Shown: positions 16,581-25,219, counted from the first letter of the stretch. The stretch is DNA of 64,000 bases from an uncultured Sedimentitalea sp. (GCA_947504115.1 CANNGH010000001.1:434001-498000), one strand, 5' to 3'. Program-made: numbers and translations. Notes: a model not told the origin generated them from the sequence alone.

Positions 16581-17213
16581 ATGGGGCGGGTCATCACGAT
16601 AGCGCAGCAAAAGGGCGGCAGTGGAAAGACCACGCTGGCCGTCAATCTTGCGGTCGGTTTCGCGCAGGCGGGCAAGTCGGTCGCGTTGATGGACACCGAC
16701 CCGCAGGGCAGCGCCGGACGCTGGTTCATGACCCGTCTGGACGAACTCGACGAGCCGGGGCTGGAATTTGCCACCGCTTCGGCCTGGGGGGTGCCCTATG
16801 AATGCCGCAAGCTGGCCGACAGCCATGATATCGTGATCATCGACACGCCGCCCAAGGCCGACAGCGATCTGCGCCCAGCCTTGCGCGCCTCGGATCTGGT
16901 ATTGGTGCCGGTCGCCACGTCGCATCTGGATCTCTGGGCGGTCGAGGTGGTGCTGAACCTTGCCCGCAGCGAGAACGTGCCGGCGATGATGGTCATGACC
17001 CGGGCCCGCTCGGGAACGCGGCTGGGCCTCGATGTGGCGGAACAGGCGGCCGGGCTGGATGCCGAAATCACCGCGGCGGCGATGGCCAACCGGGTGATCT
17101 ATGCCGAAACGCTGGGCAAGGGGCGCACCGCGCTTGAGGCGCCCAAAGGACCGGCGCATGATGAGATGCGCGCCCTGGTGAGCGAGGTCGCCTCGCGGCT
17201 GGACGCGCTGTAG
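16581..17213 (+). CDS. ParA-family ATPase (orphan)
   Basis: A 210-residue deviant Walker ATPase of the ParA/MinD group. The A motif is QQKGGSGKTT with the signature Lys, the A' motif is MDTDPQGSAGRW, and the B motif is VIIDTPPK. ParA proteins position DNA or protein cargo by ATP-dependent dimerisation on the nucleoid. No parB or centromere-like repeats are next to it, and it lacks the N-terminal helix-turn-helix of plasmid ParA, so a cargo-positioning orphan is more likely than a partition system. GGAGG at 16571-16575 sits 5 bases before ATG 16581, which decides the start. Confidence 0.88.
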   Translation: MGRVITIAQQKGGSGKTTLAVNLAVGFAQAGKSVALMDTDPQGSAGRWFMTRLDELDEPGLEFATASAWGVPYECRKLADSHDIVIIDTPPKADSDLRPALRASDLVLVPVATSHLDLWAVEVVLNLARSENVPAMMVMTRARSGTRLGLDVAEQAAGLDAEITAAAMANRVIYAETLGKGRTALEAPKGPAHDEMRALVSEVASRLDAL

Positions 17214-17237
17214 CCGCAAACCGGAACGGAGGATCCG

Positions 17238-17558
17238 ATGCCGAAAATATCCAAAGACGCCGATATCCAGACGGTGATCACCACATTCGAGATGACCCCG
17301 GGCACCTGCGAGGATCTGCTGGAGGCGCTGACCGACGCCTATGCCAACTTCATCTCGAAACAGCCCGGCTTCATCGGCGCGGGATTGCATGTCAACGACG
17401 CCCAGACGCGGATCGCCAATTATTCCCAGTGGGAACGGCGCGAGGATTTCCAGGCGATGCTGCGCAGCGAGGAAATGCGCGCGCGCAACCGCAAGATCCA
17501 CGAAATGTGCCGCAGTTTCGAACCGGTCATGTATGATGTCGCCGAGTGTTTCGGCTGA
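17238..17558 (+). CDS. antibiotic biosynthesis monooxygenase-like (ABM) domain protein
   Basis: A 106-residue dimeric ferredoxin-like barrel: ITTFEMTPGTCEDLLEAL, then QPGFIGAGLHVNDAQTRIANYSQWERREDF. These are the two half-sites typical of ABM, with the conserved W-E-R/S after the N-Y strand. Family members include cofactor-free monooxygenases and haem-degrading enzymes, but most are uncharacterised. It follows the parA-like gene after 24 bases with GGAGGATCCG upstream, and probably shares its transcript. Confidence 0.82.
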   Translation: MPKISKDADIQTVITTFEMTPGTCEDLLEALTDAYANFISKQPGFIGAGLHVNDAQTRIANYSQWERREDFQAMLRSEEMRARNRKIHEMCRSFEPVMYDVAECFG

Positions 17559-17615
17559 TATGTTGAAATCGCTCGGGCAGCGACCATATCGACCGGGCAA
17601 TAACGGGAGAACGGG

Positions 17616-17861
17616 ATGCAGTGTCCGATCGACGGAACCACGCTTGTGATGACCGACCGCAGCGGCGTCGAGATCGACTATTGTCCGCAGTGCCGCGGCG
17701 TCTGGCTGGATCGTGGCGAGCTTGACAAGATCATCGAACGCAGCGCGGGCGGTATGCCGCCGCCTCCGCCGCAACGGGAGGACCACCGCGACGGCGATTA
17801 CCGCGACACCCCGCGCAGGAAACGGCGCGGCGGGTTTCTCGAAGATCTGTTCGATTTCTGA
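17616..17861 (+). CDS. zf-TFIIB zinc-ribbon protein
   Basis: An 81-residue protein with one zinc ribbon: CPIDGTTL at the start and CPQCRGVWLDRGELDKI about 20 residues later (C-x2-D...C-x2-C, the zf-TFIIB pattern). A Pro run (MPPPPPQ) and a basic Arg-rich tail (TPRRKRRGGFLEDLFDF) end the protein. A role in nucleic acid or protein binding is inferred only. GGGAGAACGGG precedes the ATG. It lies among small stress-type genes on the same strand. Confidence 0.85.
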   Translation: MQCPIDGTTLVMTDRSGVEIDYCPQCRGVWLDRGELDKIIERSAGGMPPPPPQREDHRDGDYRDTPRRKRRGGFLEDLFDF

Positions 17862-17939
17862 GACGGTCTCGCCTGACATGGATCATTGCCGCCGCAGGCT
17901 TGTGGGGGCAGACTGTTGCGGCAAGTCAGGAGAATGCCG

Positions 17940-18347
17940 ATGTATCACAATATCCTCGTTCCGATTTCCTTCGATGCCGAGCGCGACACCTCGGCGCCGC
18001 TGAAACTGGCGCAAACGCTGGCCACGCCGGATGCGCAGATCACCCTGTTGCATGTGATAGAACACGTGCCCAGCTATGCGATTTCCTACATCTCGGCCGA
18101 TTACATGGCCGAAGCGCGCCAGGCGATCGAGGCCGAGTTGCAGGAACTCGCCGCGCAGGTGCCGAATGGCCGCGCTGTGGTGATCGAAGGCCATTCCGGC
18201 CGCTCGATCCTGGACTGGGCCGACACCAACAAACCCGATCTGATCATCGTTGCGTCGCACCGTCCGGGCATGCAGGATCTGCTGCTGGGCTCGACCGCGG
18301 CGCAGGTGGTGCGCCACGCCCATTGCGCTGTGCATGTGGTGCGCTGA
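17940..18347 (+). CDS. universal stress protein (UspA family)
   Basis: A 135-residue Rossmann-like single Usp domain: MYHNILVPISFDAERD at the start, ITLLHVIEHVPSY, and IIVASHRPGMQDLLLGSTAAQV at the end. The Gly motif of ATP-binding Usps (G-x2-G-x9-G-S/T) is only partly kept: GSTA is present, the first two Gly are replaced. AGGAGA at 17928-17933 is 6 bases before ATG 17940 but abuts ATG 17934. The rhodanese gene starts directly after its stop (TGAGATG), so the two are coupled. Confidence 0.9.
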   Translation: MYHNILVPISFDAERDTSAPLKLAQTLATPDAQITLLHVIEHVPSYAISYISADYMAEARQAIEAELQELAAQVPNGRAVVIEGHSGRSILDWADTNKPDLIIVASHRPGMQDLLLGSTAAQVVRHAHCAVHVVR

Positions 18348-18348
18348 G

Positions 18349-18930
18349 ATGCGGCGGATTGCAACGGTAATGCTGCTGGTATCCGGAGCCTCGGCATGGG
18401 CAGGAGACCCCGTAAACCTGCGCGGGGACCGCGCGACGATCACGGTTCAGACCGATCAGAGGCCTGTCGAAATCGGACGGATACAAGACTCCACGAATGA
18501 AATCAGCGGCGAATGGGCGCGGACCTCGCGAGCCTGTCCGCCGTTCTGCATTCAACCGATAAGTCCTGCGCCGGGCGTAACGACGATTGGCGAGTTGGAA
18601 CTGCTGGACATGCTGGAAGATCCCGACGCTATTGTCGTGGACAGCCGCACGCCGGATTGGTTTACCCAAGGCACGATACCGGGGGCCATCAACATTCCCT
18701 ATACCGATTCTGCCGATCGACTGAACCTGCTGGGCTGCGAACTCGATTTCGATGGTTTCCTGTGTGACGAGGCAAAACCTGTTGCTTTGTTCTGCAATGG
18801 GCCGTGGTGCGGGCAATCGCCCACGGCCGCGCGGCGGATGATCGAAGCTGGATTTCCCGCCGATAAAATCCACTACTATCGCGGTGGTATGCAGGTGTGG
18901 CGGCTGCTGGGATTGACGGTGACCGATTAG
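18349..18930 (+). CDS. periplasmic rhodanese-like domain protein
   Basis: A 193-residue protein with a signal peptide (MRRIATVMLLVSGASAWAG). The rhodanese fold covers the C-terminal two thirds: DAIVVDSRTPDWFTQGTIPGAINIP, then the active-site loop LFCNGPWCGQSP with Cys149 as the expected sulfur carrier, and FPADKIHYYRGGMQVW at the end. A second Cys (154) in the loop and a Cys pair near residue 63 (RACPPFC) could form disulfides. Substrate unknown. Coupled to the preceding Usp gene. Confidence 0.87.
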   Translation: MRRIATVMLLVSGASAWAGDPVNLRGDRATITVQTDQRPVEIGRIQDSTNEISGEWARTSRACPPFCIQPISPAPGVTTIGELELLDMLEDPDAIVVDSRTPDWFTQGTIPGAINIPYTDSADRLNLLGCELDFDGFLCDEAKPVALFCNGPWCGQSPTAARRMIEAGFPADKIHYYRGGMQVWRLLGLTVTD

Positions 18931-18997
18931 GTTGACCTGCACCGCGCGACCGGCGGGGCGCAAGTCGCGTGGTTATGAGGAAATGCTTTCGAGACAA

Positions 18998-19061
18998 CTA
19001 AAGTGCTTCGGCTTTTACCTGAGACATCGCGTGATTCAGGTTAAAGCTGAAACGCTCTATC
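18998..19061. repeat. dispersed palindromic intergenic element, copy 2
   Basis: This matches copy 1 (3177-3301). AAGTGCTTCGGCTTTTACC, GAGACATCGC and, at the far end, GCTGAAACGCTCTATCG correspond to the arms of copy 1 on the opposite strand. Its own arms pair (CTTCGGCTTTTACCTGA with TCAGGTTAAAGCTGAAACG). It is shorter than copy 1 and lacks the tandem 10-mer loop. It lies between the convergent rhodanese and TRAP genes in the 174-base gap 18931-19105, which otherwise shows nothing. Confidence 0.8.
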
Positions 19062-19105
19062 GCGGCCTTATCGCCGGGCAGCGGATGCATCGCTATTCCG
19101 GCCAA

Positions 19106-20497
19106 TCACTTCCGCAGAACCTCGGGCAGCCACAGCACGATTTCGGGAAACACGAACAGCGTCGCCATGGCGGCGATCTGAAGGATCACGAAGGGGATCG
19201 CCCCGCGATAGATCATGCCGGTGCTGATCGTGCCGGGGGCGACGCCGCGCAGATAGAACAGGGCAAAGCCGAATGGCGGCGTCAGGAACGACGTTTGCAG
19301 GTTCATGCCCACCATCACGCCCAGCCAGATCGGCTCCAGTCCCAGATCCAGCAGGATCGGGGCGGTGATCGGGATGATGATGAAGATGATCTCGAACGTG
19401 TCCAGGATGAAGCCCAGCACGAACATGATCGCCATGACCAGTATCGCCGCACCGATCACGCCGCCGGGCAGGTTGGACAGGAACACATGCACCAGATTGT
19501 CCCCGCCCATCTGGCGGAACACGATGGAAAACACCGACGCGCCGAACAGGATGATGAACACCATCGAGGTGATCGAGGCGGTCGCGATCACCACCTGATG
19601 CAGCGTGCCAAGCGACAATCTCCAGCGCAGCGCCGCCAGCAATGCGGCACCGACCGCGCCGACCGAGGCGGCCTCGGTCGGGGTTGCGATGCCGCCGAGG
19701 ATCGAGCCGAGCACCGCGATGATCAGCAGCAGCGGCGGCACCAGCGCCACCATGATTTCGCGCGGCATGCCGCGCCGCTCGTCCTCGGGCACGGGTGTGG
19801 CGGGGCAGGATTGCGGGTCGGTGATCGCCTTGAAGATCACGAAGCACAGGTAAAGGCAGACCAGCAGGAAACCGGGGATGAACGCGCCCGCGAACAGGTC
19901 GCCCACCGAGACCGGCGAGGGCGCGAAATTGCCCTTTGCCATCTGCACCTGCGCGTGGATGCCCGCGAGCATGTCGCCCATGAAGATCAGCACCGTCGAG
20001 GGCGGGATGATCTGGCCCAGCGTGCCACTGGCGCAGATCACGCCGGTCGCCAGCTTGGGGTCGTACCCCGCCCGCATCATCGCCGGCAGCGAGATCAGCC
20101 CCATCGTCACCACCGTCGCGCCCACCACCCCGGTCGAGGCCGCCAGCAGCGCGCCGACCAGAATGACCGAAATGCCCAATCCTCCGCGCATGCGCCCGAA
20201 CAGGCGGCCCATGGTCAACAGCAATTGCTCGGCAATGCCCGAGCGTTCCAGCATCACGCCCATGAAGATGAACAGCGGCACCGCCACCAGCACCTCGTTC
20301 GTCATGAAGCCGATGTAACGATTGGCCAGCGCGCCGAAATTGCTGGGGTCGAACACGCCCGCCGACCAGCCGACCAGCGCGAAGATCAACGAGGTGCCCG
20401 CCAGGGTGAAGGCGACCGGAAAGCCCAGCATCAGCATGCCGATCACGCCGAAGAACATGAGGCCAGACAGGAGCTCGCCCAGCAAAACAGGATCCAT
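19106..20497 (-). CDS. TRAP transporter large permease (DctM)
   Basis: A 463-residue inner-membrane protein with about 12 hydrophobic segments. It is the ion-coupled transport subunit of a tripartite ATP-independent transporter. Typical marks are the N-terminal LMLGFPVAFTLAGTSL, FIFMGVMLERSGIAEQLL, the central PPSTVLIFMGDMLA and the C-terminal NLQTSFLTPPFGFALFYLRG. It follows the small-permease gene after 6 bases. No binding protein is adjacent. The second large permease in the window (25220-26542) ends with a near-identical TSFLTPPFGYALFYLRS block, so both belong to one subfamily; substrate unknown. Confidence 0.92.
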   Translation of the reverse strand: MDPVLLGELLSGLMFFGVIGMLMLGFPVAFTLAGTSLIFALVGWSAGVFDPSNFGALANRYIGFMTNEVLVAVPLFIFMGVMLERSGIAEQLLLTMGRLFGRMRGGLGISVILVGALLAASTGVVGATVVTMGLISLPAMMRAGYDPKLATGVICASGTLGQIIPPSTVLIFMGDMLAGIHAQVQMAKGNFAPSPVSVGDLFAGAFIPGFLLVCLYLCFVIFKAITDPQSCPATPVPEDERRGMPREIMVALVPPLLLIIAVLGSILGGIATPTEAASVGAVGAALLAALRWRLSLGTLHQVVIATASITSMVFIILFGASVFSIVFRQMGGDNLVHVFLSNLPGGVIGAAILVMAIMFVLGFILDTFEIIFIIIPITAPILLDLGLEPIWLGVMVGMNLQTSFLTPPFGFALFYLRGVAPGTISTGMIYRGAIPFVILQIAAMATLFVFPEIVLWLPEVLRK

Positions 20498-20503
20498 GCG
20501 GGG

Positions 20504-21154
20504 CTACTCCACTTTCTCGTATTGGTAACCGGGCGGCACGAGGTCGGTATGACCGCTCAGGATCAGGACCGACCGGATCAACATGGATACCGCCTGCAAC
20601 CCGACCAGAACCGCAAAGACCAGCACAAAGGTTTTCAGGACGTAAAGCCCCGGCATGCCGCCGACATTGGCCGACCCTTCCATGTATTTCCACGACCGCT
20701 GAACGAAGGGCAGCCCGTAAACGAACACGATTGTGCAGAAGGGCAGCAGGAAGAATACCACGCCGACAAGATCGGCAAGCGCCTTGGTGCGATTGCGCGC
20801 GCCGCGATAAAAGATATCGACGCGCACATGGTCGTTGCGCAGCAGGGCGAACCCGGCCACCGTGGTGAACATCGCGCCGTTCAGCCAGACATAGAGATCC
20901 TGCATCCACAGCCGCGTCGTGGAAAACAGATAGCGTTCGACCACGACCCAGAAGCAGATCACGACGATGCCCAGCGAAAGCCAGGAAAACACCTGCCCCA
21001 CGATCCAATTCAACCCGTTTATGGCCCGCAGGAGCCACGCCAGAAACGTCAAATCGTGCCTTTCCCTGATGCGCCGCGCCTGGCGCTGTTTTGCTTGCCG
21101 TTTATGCGCTTGGGCCAGCGGGGCGGTCAACTGGGTTTGACGGCCTGATCGCAT
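20504..21154 (-). CDS. TRAP transporter small permease (DctQ)
   Basis: A protein of up to 216 residues with four membrane segments (INGLNWIVGQVFSWLSLGIV, GAMFTTVAGFALL, FFLLPFCTIVFVYGL, VLVFAVLVGLQAV) and the DctQ mark LRNDHVRVDIFY. The start is uncertain. The ATG at 21154 adds a highly basic 34-residue N terminus without a ribosome site, whereas a TTG at 21052 follows AGGGAAAGG and would give a 182-residue protein of normal DctQ size. It is the first gene of a QM pair. Confidence 0.87.
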   Translation of the reverse strand: MRSGRQTQLTAPLAQAHKRQAKQRQARRIRERHDLTFLAWLLRAINGLNWIVGQVFSWLSLGIVVICFWVVVERYLFSTTRLWMQDLYVWLNGAMFTTVAGFALLRNDHVRVDIFYRGARNRTKALADLVGVVFFLLPFCTIVFVYGLPFVQRSWKYMEGSANVGGMPGLYVLKTFVLVFAVLVGLQAVSMLIRSVLILSGHTDLVPPGYQYEKVE

Positions 21155-21326
21155 TGTCGTTGAATCGTGCAGAACAGCAATGGTTTGGAGAAATGAGGGT
21201 TTGCCCGCAGTGTCCGGGCGCTTGACAGGTAAGGCTTGTTTGCCGATCTGGAATTACCTAAGATTGAACGCAAGTTTTTGATGGGGCCACGCGTCCCCCG
21301 CACGATAGCATTTGGAGCTGAAGATT

Positions 21327-22472
21327 ATGCCGACGGTAAACTGGATGTGGATGGGGAATGTCGGGCGACTGAATACCAACCCCAGTACAAATATCACGCA
21401 AAATCAGGCGAACCAGATCATTGGCCACTCGGCAGTTGGTCGCGATGAGCTTGCTCCGGTCGCAGTTACCGGAAACTCTTTCGGCTCGGGCAGCGGGTAT
21501 TTCAGAACCAGCTATCAGGAGGCATTTCGGCAACCTGCGTCCGAGTTTTCCTATACCAGCCCGACGGGTGAGGTGGTTACCGATGCCACCGTCGAGACGT
21601 TCATGAGCGCGACATATGAAATCCAGATCCCGGACGGAGAGGGTGGCTATACGCCCCGCACCGAAGAGGGTGTCTTTATCCAGACAAGCAACGGCGACAT
21701 TTTTTTCCGCCCCAACGCCCAACGCGTGGAGGATTGGGACGGCGTCGAAGTGATCATGGGAATAACCATCACCGATGTGGAACGGTTTTCCAGTAGTACC
21801 CAAATGGCAACGACCGGCTTCAGCGCAGAAATTTTCGAAATGCCCATCGTCTGTTTCGCGCGCGGCTCAATGATCCGCGGTGAAAAACGCGAAATTGCGG
21901 TTGAGGACCTGAAAGTCGGCGATCTGGTCATGACGAAGGATCGGGGCCTGCGCGCGATTCGCTGGATCGGCGCGACCCGCGTATCATCGCGCCAGTTGTT
22001 CGACCGGCCGAACCTGCGCCCGGTTCGCATTCGTGCCGGTGCCTTGGGCCACGGGCTGCCGACCGCCGATCTGGTCGTGTCGCCGCAGCACCGCATTTTC
22101 GTCCGCTCGGCCATCGCGCAGCGGATGTTCGGTGCGAGCGAGGTTCTGGTCGGGGCCAAGCAGCTTCTGGCGCTGGACGGGGTCGAGATTGACCAGACCC
22201 CGGGCGAGGTCGATTATTTCCATGTCCTGTTCGACGATCACGAGGTGATTTTCGCAAACGGCATCGAAACGGAATCGCTCTATACCGGTCCGCAGGCGCT
22301 GCGCTCGGTCGGACGCGAGGCGCTCGAGGAAATCTATACGCTGTTTCCGGAACTGCGCGCCCTCGATCATCTGCCGGTCAGCGCACGGGTGATCCCGACC
22401 GGCCGTCAGGCCCGCAACATGGTCCAACGGCACATCAGGAACGAACGCCCGGTGCTGAGCCAGGTTTCCTGA
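21327..22472 (+). CDS. Hint-domain (Hint_2) protein
   Basis: A 381-residue protein. The N-terminal 170 residues match no family I recognise and are rich in Asn/Thr/Gly. A Hint_2 domain follows, beginning at Cys176 (PIVCFARGSMIRG) with AVEDLKVGDLVMTKD, RPVRIRAGALGHGLP and the block-F-like VVSPQHRIFVRS, then WIGATR and FDDHEVIFANGIETES. Hint folds carry out Cys-initiated autoprocessing in inteins and Hedgehog proteins. Many Rhodobacterales encode Hint_2 proteins of unknown role, often with haemolysin-type or secreted N termini. Here the usual F-T-P-G-T after Cys is F-A-R-G-S. GGAG lies 9 bases before ATG 21327. Confidence 0.85.
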   Translation: MPTVNWMWMGNVGRLNTNPSTNITQNQANQIIGHSAVGRDELAPVAVTGNSFGSGSGYFRTSYQEAFRQPASEFSYTSPTGEVVTDATVETFMSATYEIQIPDGEGGYTPRTEEGVFIQTSNGDIFFRPNAQRVEDWDGVEVIMGITITDVERFSSSTQMATTGFSAEIFEMPIVCFARGSMIRGEKREIAVEDLKVGDLVMTKDRGLRAIRWIGATRVSSRQLFDRPNLRPVRIRAGALGHGLPTADLVVSPQHRIFVRSAIAQRMFGASEVLVGAKQLLALDGVEIDQTPGEVDYFHVLFDDHEVIFANGIETESLYTGPQALRSVGREALEEIYTLFPELRALDHLPVSARVIPTGRQARNMVQRHIRNERPVLSQVS

Positions 22473-22482
22473 ACAGGCAGGC

Positions 22483-23637
22483 TCAGGCCGCTGGCGGGTC
22501 GGATCGGTCCGACCCCCGAGGCAAAGTCGCGAATTGCGATTTCAGCAACGCCTCGGCGTATTCGTCGGGCGCGTTGCTGTCATGCACCACGCCGCCGCCG
22601 ACATTCAGGCGCACGGCGTTGTTTTCGCCGCAGATCAGCGTCCGGATGGCGACGCCGAAAGACATCGCCCCATCGGGCGCGATCCAGCCGATGGCACCGC
22701 AATAGACGTCGCGCGCCGTTTCTTCCAGCGCCGCAAGGATCTGCATGGCGCGGATCTTGGGCGCGCCGGTGATCGACCCACAGGGGAAAAGCGCCGCGAA
22801 AATATCGGAAATCGACACGTTGGATTTCAGTTGCGCGGTGATGCGCGACGTCATCTGGTGCAGCGTCGCATAGGTCTCGATGGTGAAAAGATCCGGCACG
22901 CGGACGCTGCCAACCTGCGAAATGCGGCTCATGTCGTTGCGCAGAAGATCGACGATCATCAGGTTCTCGGCCCGGTTCTTTTCGGACTCGTGCAGCCATT
23001 GCGCGTGCTCGGCATCCTGCTCGGGCGTCGTGCCGCGTGCGACCGTGCCTTTCATCGGCCGCGCTGTCATGCACCCGTGCCGGTCGATCGAAAAGAACAG
23101 CTCGGGCGAGCGCGACAGCACCACCGGCCCGCCCAGATCGACCAGCGCGCCATGGGGCGCTGTCTGTCGGTCGCGCAGGCGTGCCCAGAGGGCGTCGATG
23201 GACCCGCTGCGCTTGGCCGTCATCGCAAAGGTGAGATTGGCCTGATAGATGTCGCCGGCCGCGATGAAATCGTGCAGCGTCGAGAACGCTTGCCCGTAGA
23301 CGTCAGGAGACCAGACCGGCGATGGTACGGACAGGGATGCCGGGCCGGCAGCGGCGATGCCTGCGTCGGGCGAGGGCGCATCGAACACCCCGAACAGCAA
23401 AAGCGGCATGTCCCGATCGGCGGGCAGCAGATCGCGCAGCTTGGCGGTGAACAGGTAGCCCAGTTCGTAACTCGCATAACCGGCCAGCCAGTATCCGTCG
23501 CCCTGCGCATCCTGCAGCGCGGTCAAGGCCGCGGGAACGGCGTCGGGCGTGTCGGCGCGGATGATGCGGCGCGGGGCGCGAAAGGCGGTTCCGGACGGAA
23601 TTGGGCCGCCATCGAAGATCACCCGGTGGTTGGACAT
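22483..23637 (-). CDS. pabB: aminodeoxychorismate synthase component I
   Basis: It makes 4-amino-4-deoxychorismate from chorismate for p-aminobenzoate and folate synthesis, using ammonia from the PabA amidotransferase (not in the window). 384 residues of chorismate-binding fold. The motif PMKGT (Lys in place of the Ala of TrpE's PIAGT) marks PabB rather than anthranilate synthase. Further marks are SPELFFSIDR, KNRAENLMIVDLLRNDMSR, PCGSITGAPKIRAMQ and LNVGGGVVHDS. It lacks the C-terminal lyase domain seen in fused PabBC proteins. The ATG at 23637 starts MSNHRVIFDGGP; a Dabb gene lies 34 bases upstream on the same strand. Confidence 0.93.
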   Translation of the reverse strand: MSNHRVIFDGGPIPSGTAFRAPRRIIRADTPDAVPAALTALQDAQGDGYWLAGYASYELGYLFTAKLRDLLPADRDMPLLLFGVFDAPSPDAGIAAAGPASLSVPSPVWSPDVYGQAFSTLHDFIAAGDIYQANLTFAMTAKRSGSIDALWARLRDRQTAPHGALVDLGGPVVLSRSPELFFSIDRHGCMTARPMKGTVARGTTPEQDAEHAQWLHESEKNRAENLMIVDLLRNDMSRISQVGSVRVPDLFTIETYATLHQMTSRITAQLKSNVSISDIFAALFPCGSITGAPKIRAMQILAALEETARDVYCGAIGWIAPDGAMSFGVAIRTLICGENNAVRLNVGGGVVHDSNAPDEYAEALLKSQFATLPRGSDRSDPPAA

Positions 23638-23671
23638 TGAACGGCGCACTCCTGGCGGGTTGCTTGCAGCG

Positions 23672-23965
23672 TCAGATGTCGGCCGCGATGCGCAGTTCGC
23701 GCAGCGGGCGCACGGCGTCGATCGCCGCCTGATAGATCGGATCGGCCTTGTAGGCCGCAAGATCGTCGGCGCTTGCGAATTCGGCATAGACGACGACATC
23801 GACCTCGCCCGACAAGGCATCGCTTTGCGTGTTGCGCCGCACCTCGAAAACCTCGGAATGCGGGATCTTGCCCAGCTGCTCCAGCCCGGCAACGATGCGC
23901 GCGATGTCGGCCTTGTCCCGCGCGCTGAAAAACACGATGTGGCGGATGGCAGGTCTCTTGGTCAC
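23672..23965 (-). CDS. Dabb (stress-responsive alpha/beta barrel) domain protein
   Basis: A 97-residue single Dabb domain: RHIVFFSARDKADIARIVAGL, a Glu/Arg strand (SEVFEVRRN), then DVVVYAEFASADDLAAYKADP, a classic Dabb half. The role in the cell is unknown; family members form dimers and some are enzymes. The GTG at 23965 (GTGACCAAGAGA) has AAGGG about five bases upstream and gives the normal N terminus; the longer frame to 24058 has no ribosome site. It probably shares a transcript with pabB. Confidence 0.85.
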   Translation of the reverse strand: MTKRPAIRHIVFFSARDKADIARIVAGLEQLGKIPHSEVFEVRRNTQSDALSGEVDVVVYAEFASADDLAAYKADPIYQAAIDAVRPLRELRIAADI

Positions 23966-24060
23966 GGCGGCGGCCCTTCTAAAACGATTTCCCTCGCGGT
24001 CTAGGCCATATTCATGGCGCCGGACAAGGGATCTGTCGGACCATTCACCCGCCGCCAAAG

Positions 24061-24092
24061 AAAAACCCTGCCGGTCGCTTGAACCGGCAGGG
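24061..24092 (-). terminator. rho-independent terminator of the TRAP operon
   Basis: On the minus strand a perfect 10-bp stem CCCTGCCGGT/ACCGGCAGGG with a 7-base loop is followed by five T. It ends the dctQ-dctM-dctP unit 24 bases after the dctP stop. Confidence 0.92.
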
Positions 24093-24115
24093 CCTGTTGC
24101 GCGCGGATGCAGCGA

Positions 24116-25201
24116 TCAGTTCACGCAGTTGCGCAGTTTCTCGATGTCCGGACCGTTGGGCGTGCGGCCCAGATTGAACGGGGCCGAGGCATCGCGCCAT
24201 TTGGCATAATCCTCGAGATACTCGACCATGCTCAGATAGACCTTGGCGGAATTGGCGCTTTCGCAGGCGGTGGTCTCGATCACCTCGTTAGCCATTTCCT
24301 GCACCTTTTCCAGCGTTTCGTCGTCATAGCGGTTGATCTCGACCGCCTCGTCGAACTTCTCATAGGCTTCGGTGGCGCGCTTTTCGGTATTGGCCAGCGA
24401 CCACAGCATCGTTGCATCGGCCGCGATCTGCAGCTTTTCCTGCGTCTCGGGCGACAGGGCATCCCACGCGCCCTTGTTGATCATCACGCCGAAGACCGAA
24501 GCCGATTGGTGCCAGCCCGGCGTCGCCCAGTATTCGGTGACCTGCTGGAAACCGCCCGACCAGTCCACATTCGGGGTCGAGAATTCGGCACCGTCGATCA
24601 CGCCGCGTTCCAGCGCCTGATAGATTTCGCCACCGGCCATGGACACCTGATTGCCGCCCAGCTTCTCCAGCAGACGGCCCTGTTCCAGACCCGAGAGGCG
24701 CAGGCGCTTGCCCTTGAGATCTTCGAGGTTGCGGATCGGTTCGCGCGACCGGAAACCCGATTCGTTGTTGGTCACGCCGTAGGGCAGATAGACCATGCCG
24801 AAATTGCCGTAGATTTCGTTATACAGCTCATCGCCGCCCCAGCCGCTGATCCAGTTCACGTAATCCACGGCGTTGAACAGGCTGGCGGTGGTCGATAGCG
24901 GCGAGAACGCCGGATCGCGTCCGGCCCAGTAACCGGGCCAGTCGGCACCGGCCTGAATGGTGCCGGATTCCACCGCGCCGAACACCTCGCCAGCGGGCAC
25001 GAGGGTGCCGCCGTCATAGAATTCGATGGTCAGATCGCCCGCGGTCAGCTTGTTGGCGATATCCACAAAATGGCGGTCGATCTCGATCAGTTCCAGCGAC
25101 GAGGGCCATGTCGTCGTCATGGTCCAGTTGTCCTGCGCCTGCGCCTGTATGCCGATCGTGGCGGCCAGGGTCGCTGCGGCCAGGGTAGGGGTCAGTTTCA
25201 T
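24116..25201 (-). CDS. TRAP transporter substrate-binding protein (DctP, TakP-like)
   Basis: A 361-residue periplasmic binding protein with signal peptide MKLTPTLAAATLAATIGIQA ending AQAQ. Family marks are WTMTTTWPSSLELIEID, a central LEDLKGKRLRLSGLEQGRLL, the Arg-containing ligand region, and the GGEIYQALERGVIDGAEFSTP helix that orders the binding cleft. Overall it looks closest to the TakP/keto-acid or lactate group, judged from memory only. GAGGAGA lies 7 bases before ATG 25201. It is the last gene of a Q-M-P operon closed by a strong terminator. Confidence 0.92.
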   Translation of the reverse strand: MKLTPTLAAATLAATIGIQAQAQDNWTMTTTWPSSLELIEIDRHFVDIANKLTAGDLTIEFYDGGTLVPAGEVFGAVESGTIQAGADWPGYWAGRDPAFSPLSTTASLFNAVDYVNWISGWGGDELYNEIYGNFGMVYLPYGVTNNESGFRSREPIRNLEDLKGKRLRLSGLEQGRLLEKLGGNQVSMAGGEIYQALERGVIDGAEFSTPNVDWSGGFQQVTEYWATPGWHQSASVFGVMINKGAWDALSPETQEKLQIAADATMLWSLANTEKRATEAYEKFDEAVEINRYDDETLEKVQEMANEVIETTACESANSAKVYLSMVEYLEDYAKWRDASAPFNLGRTPNGPDIEKLRNCVN

Positions 25202-25219
25202 GGGAACTCTCCTCATTGG

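Noticed and set aside
16581-17213. ParA gene as sign of a plasmid or integrated replicon
   Set aside because: No parB, rep gene or iterons are near, and the surrounding genes are chromosomal in type.
15771-17879. A 702-codon frame on the minus strand
   Set aside because: It overlaps four well-supported plus-strand genes (ParA, ABM, zf-TFIIB and upstream) and a minus-strand gene in another frame; no recognisable domain.
18932-21148. A 738-codon frame on the plus strand
   Set aside because: Antisense to the TRAP dctM-dctQ genes; the product is Gln/His/Arg-rich without domains, a common artefact in GC-rich DNA.
23638-23892. N-terminal extension of pabB to 23892
   Set aside because: The added residues are an out-of-frame shadow of the Dabb gene, and the conserved PabB N terminus starts at 23637.
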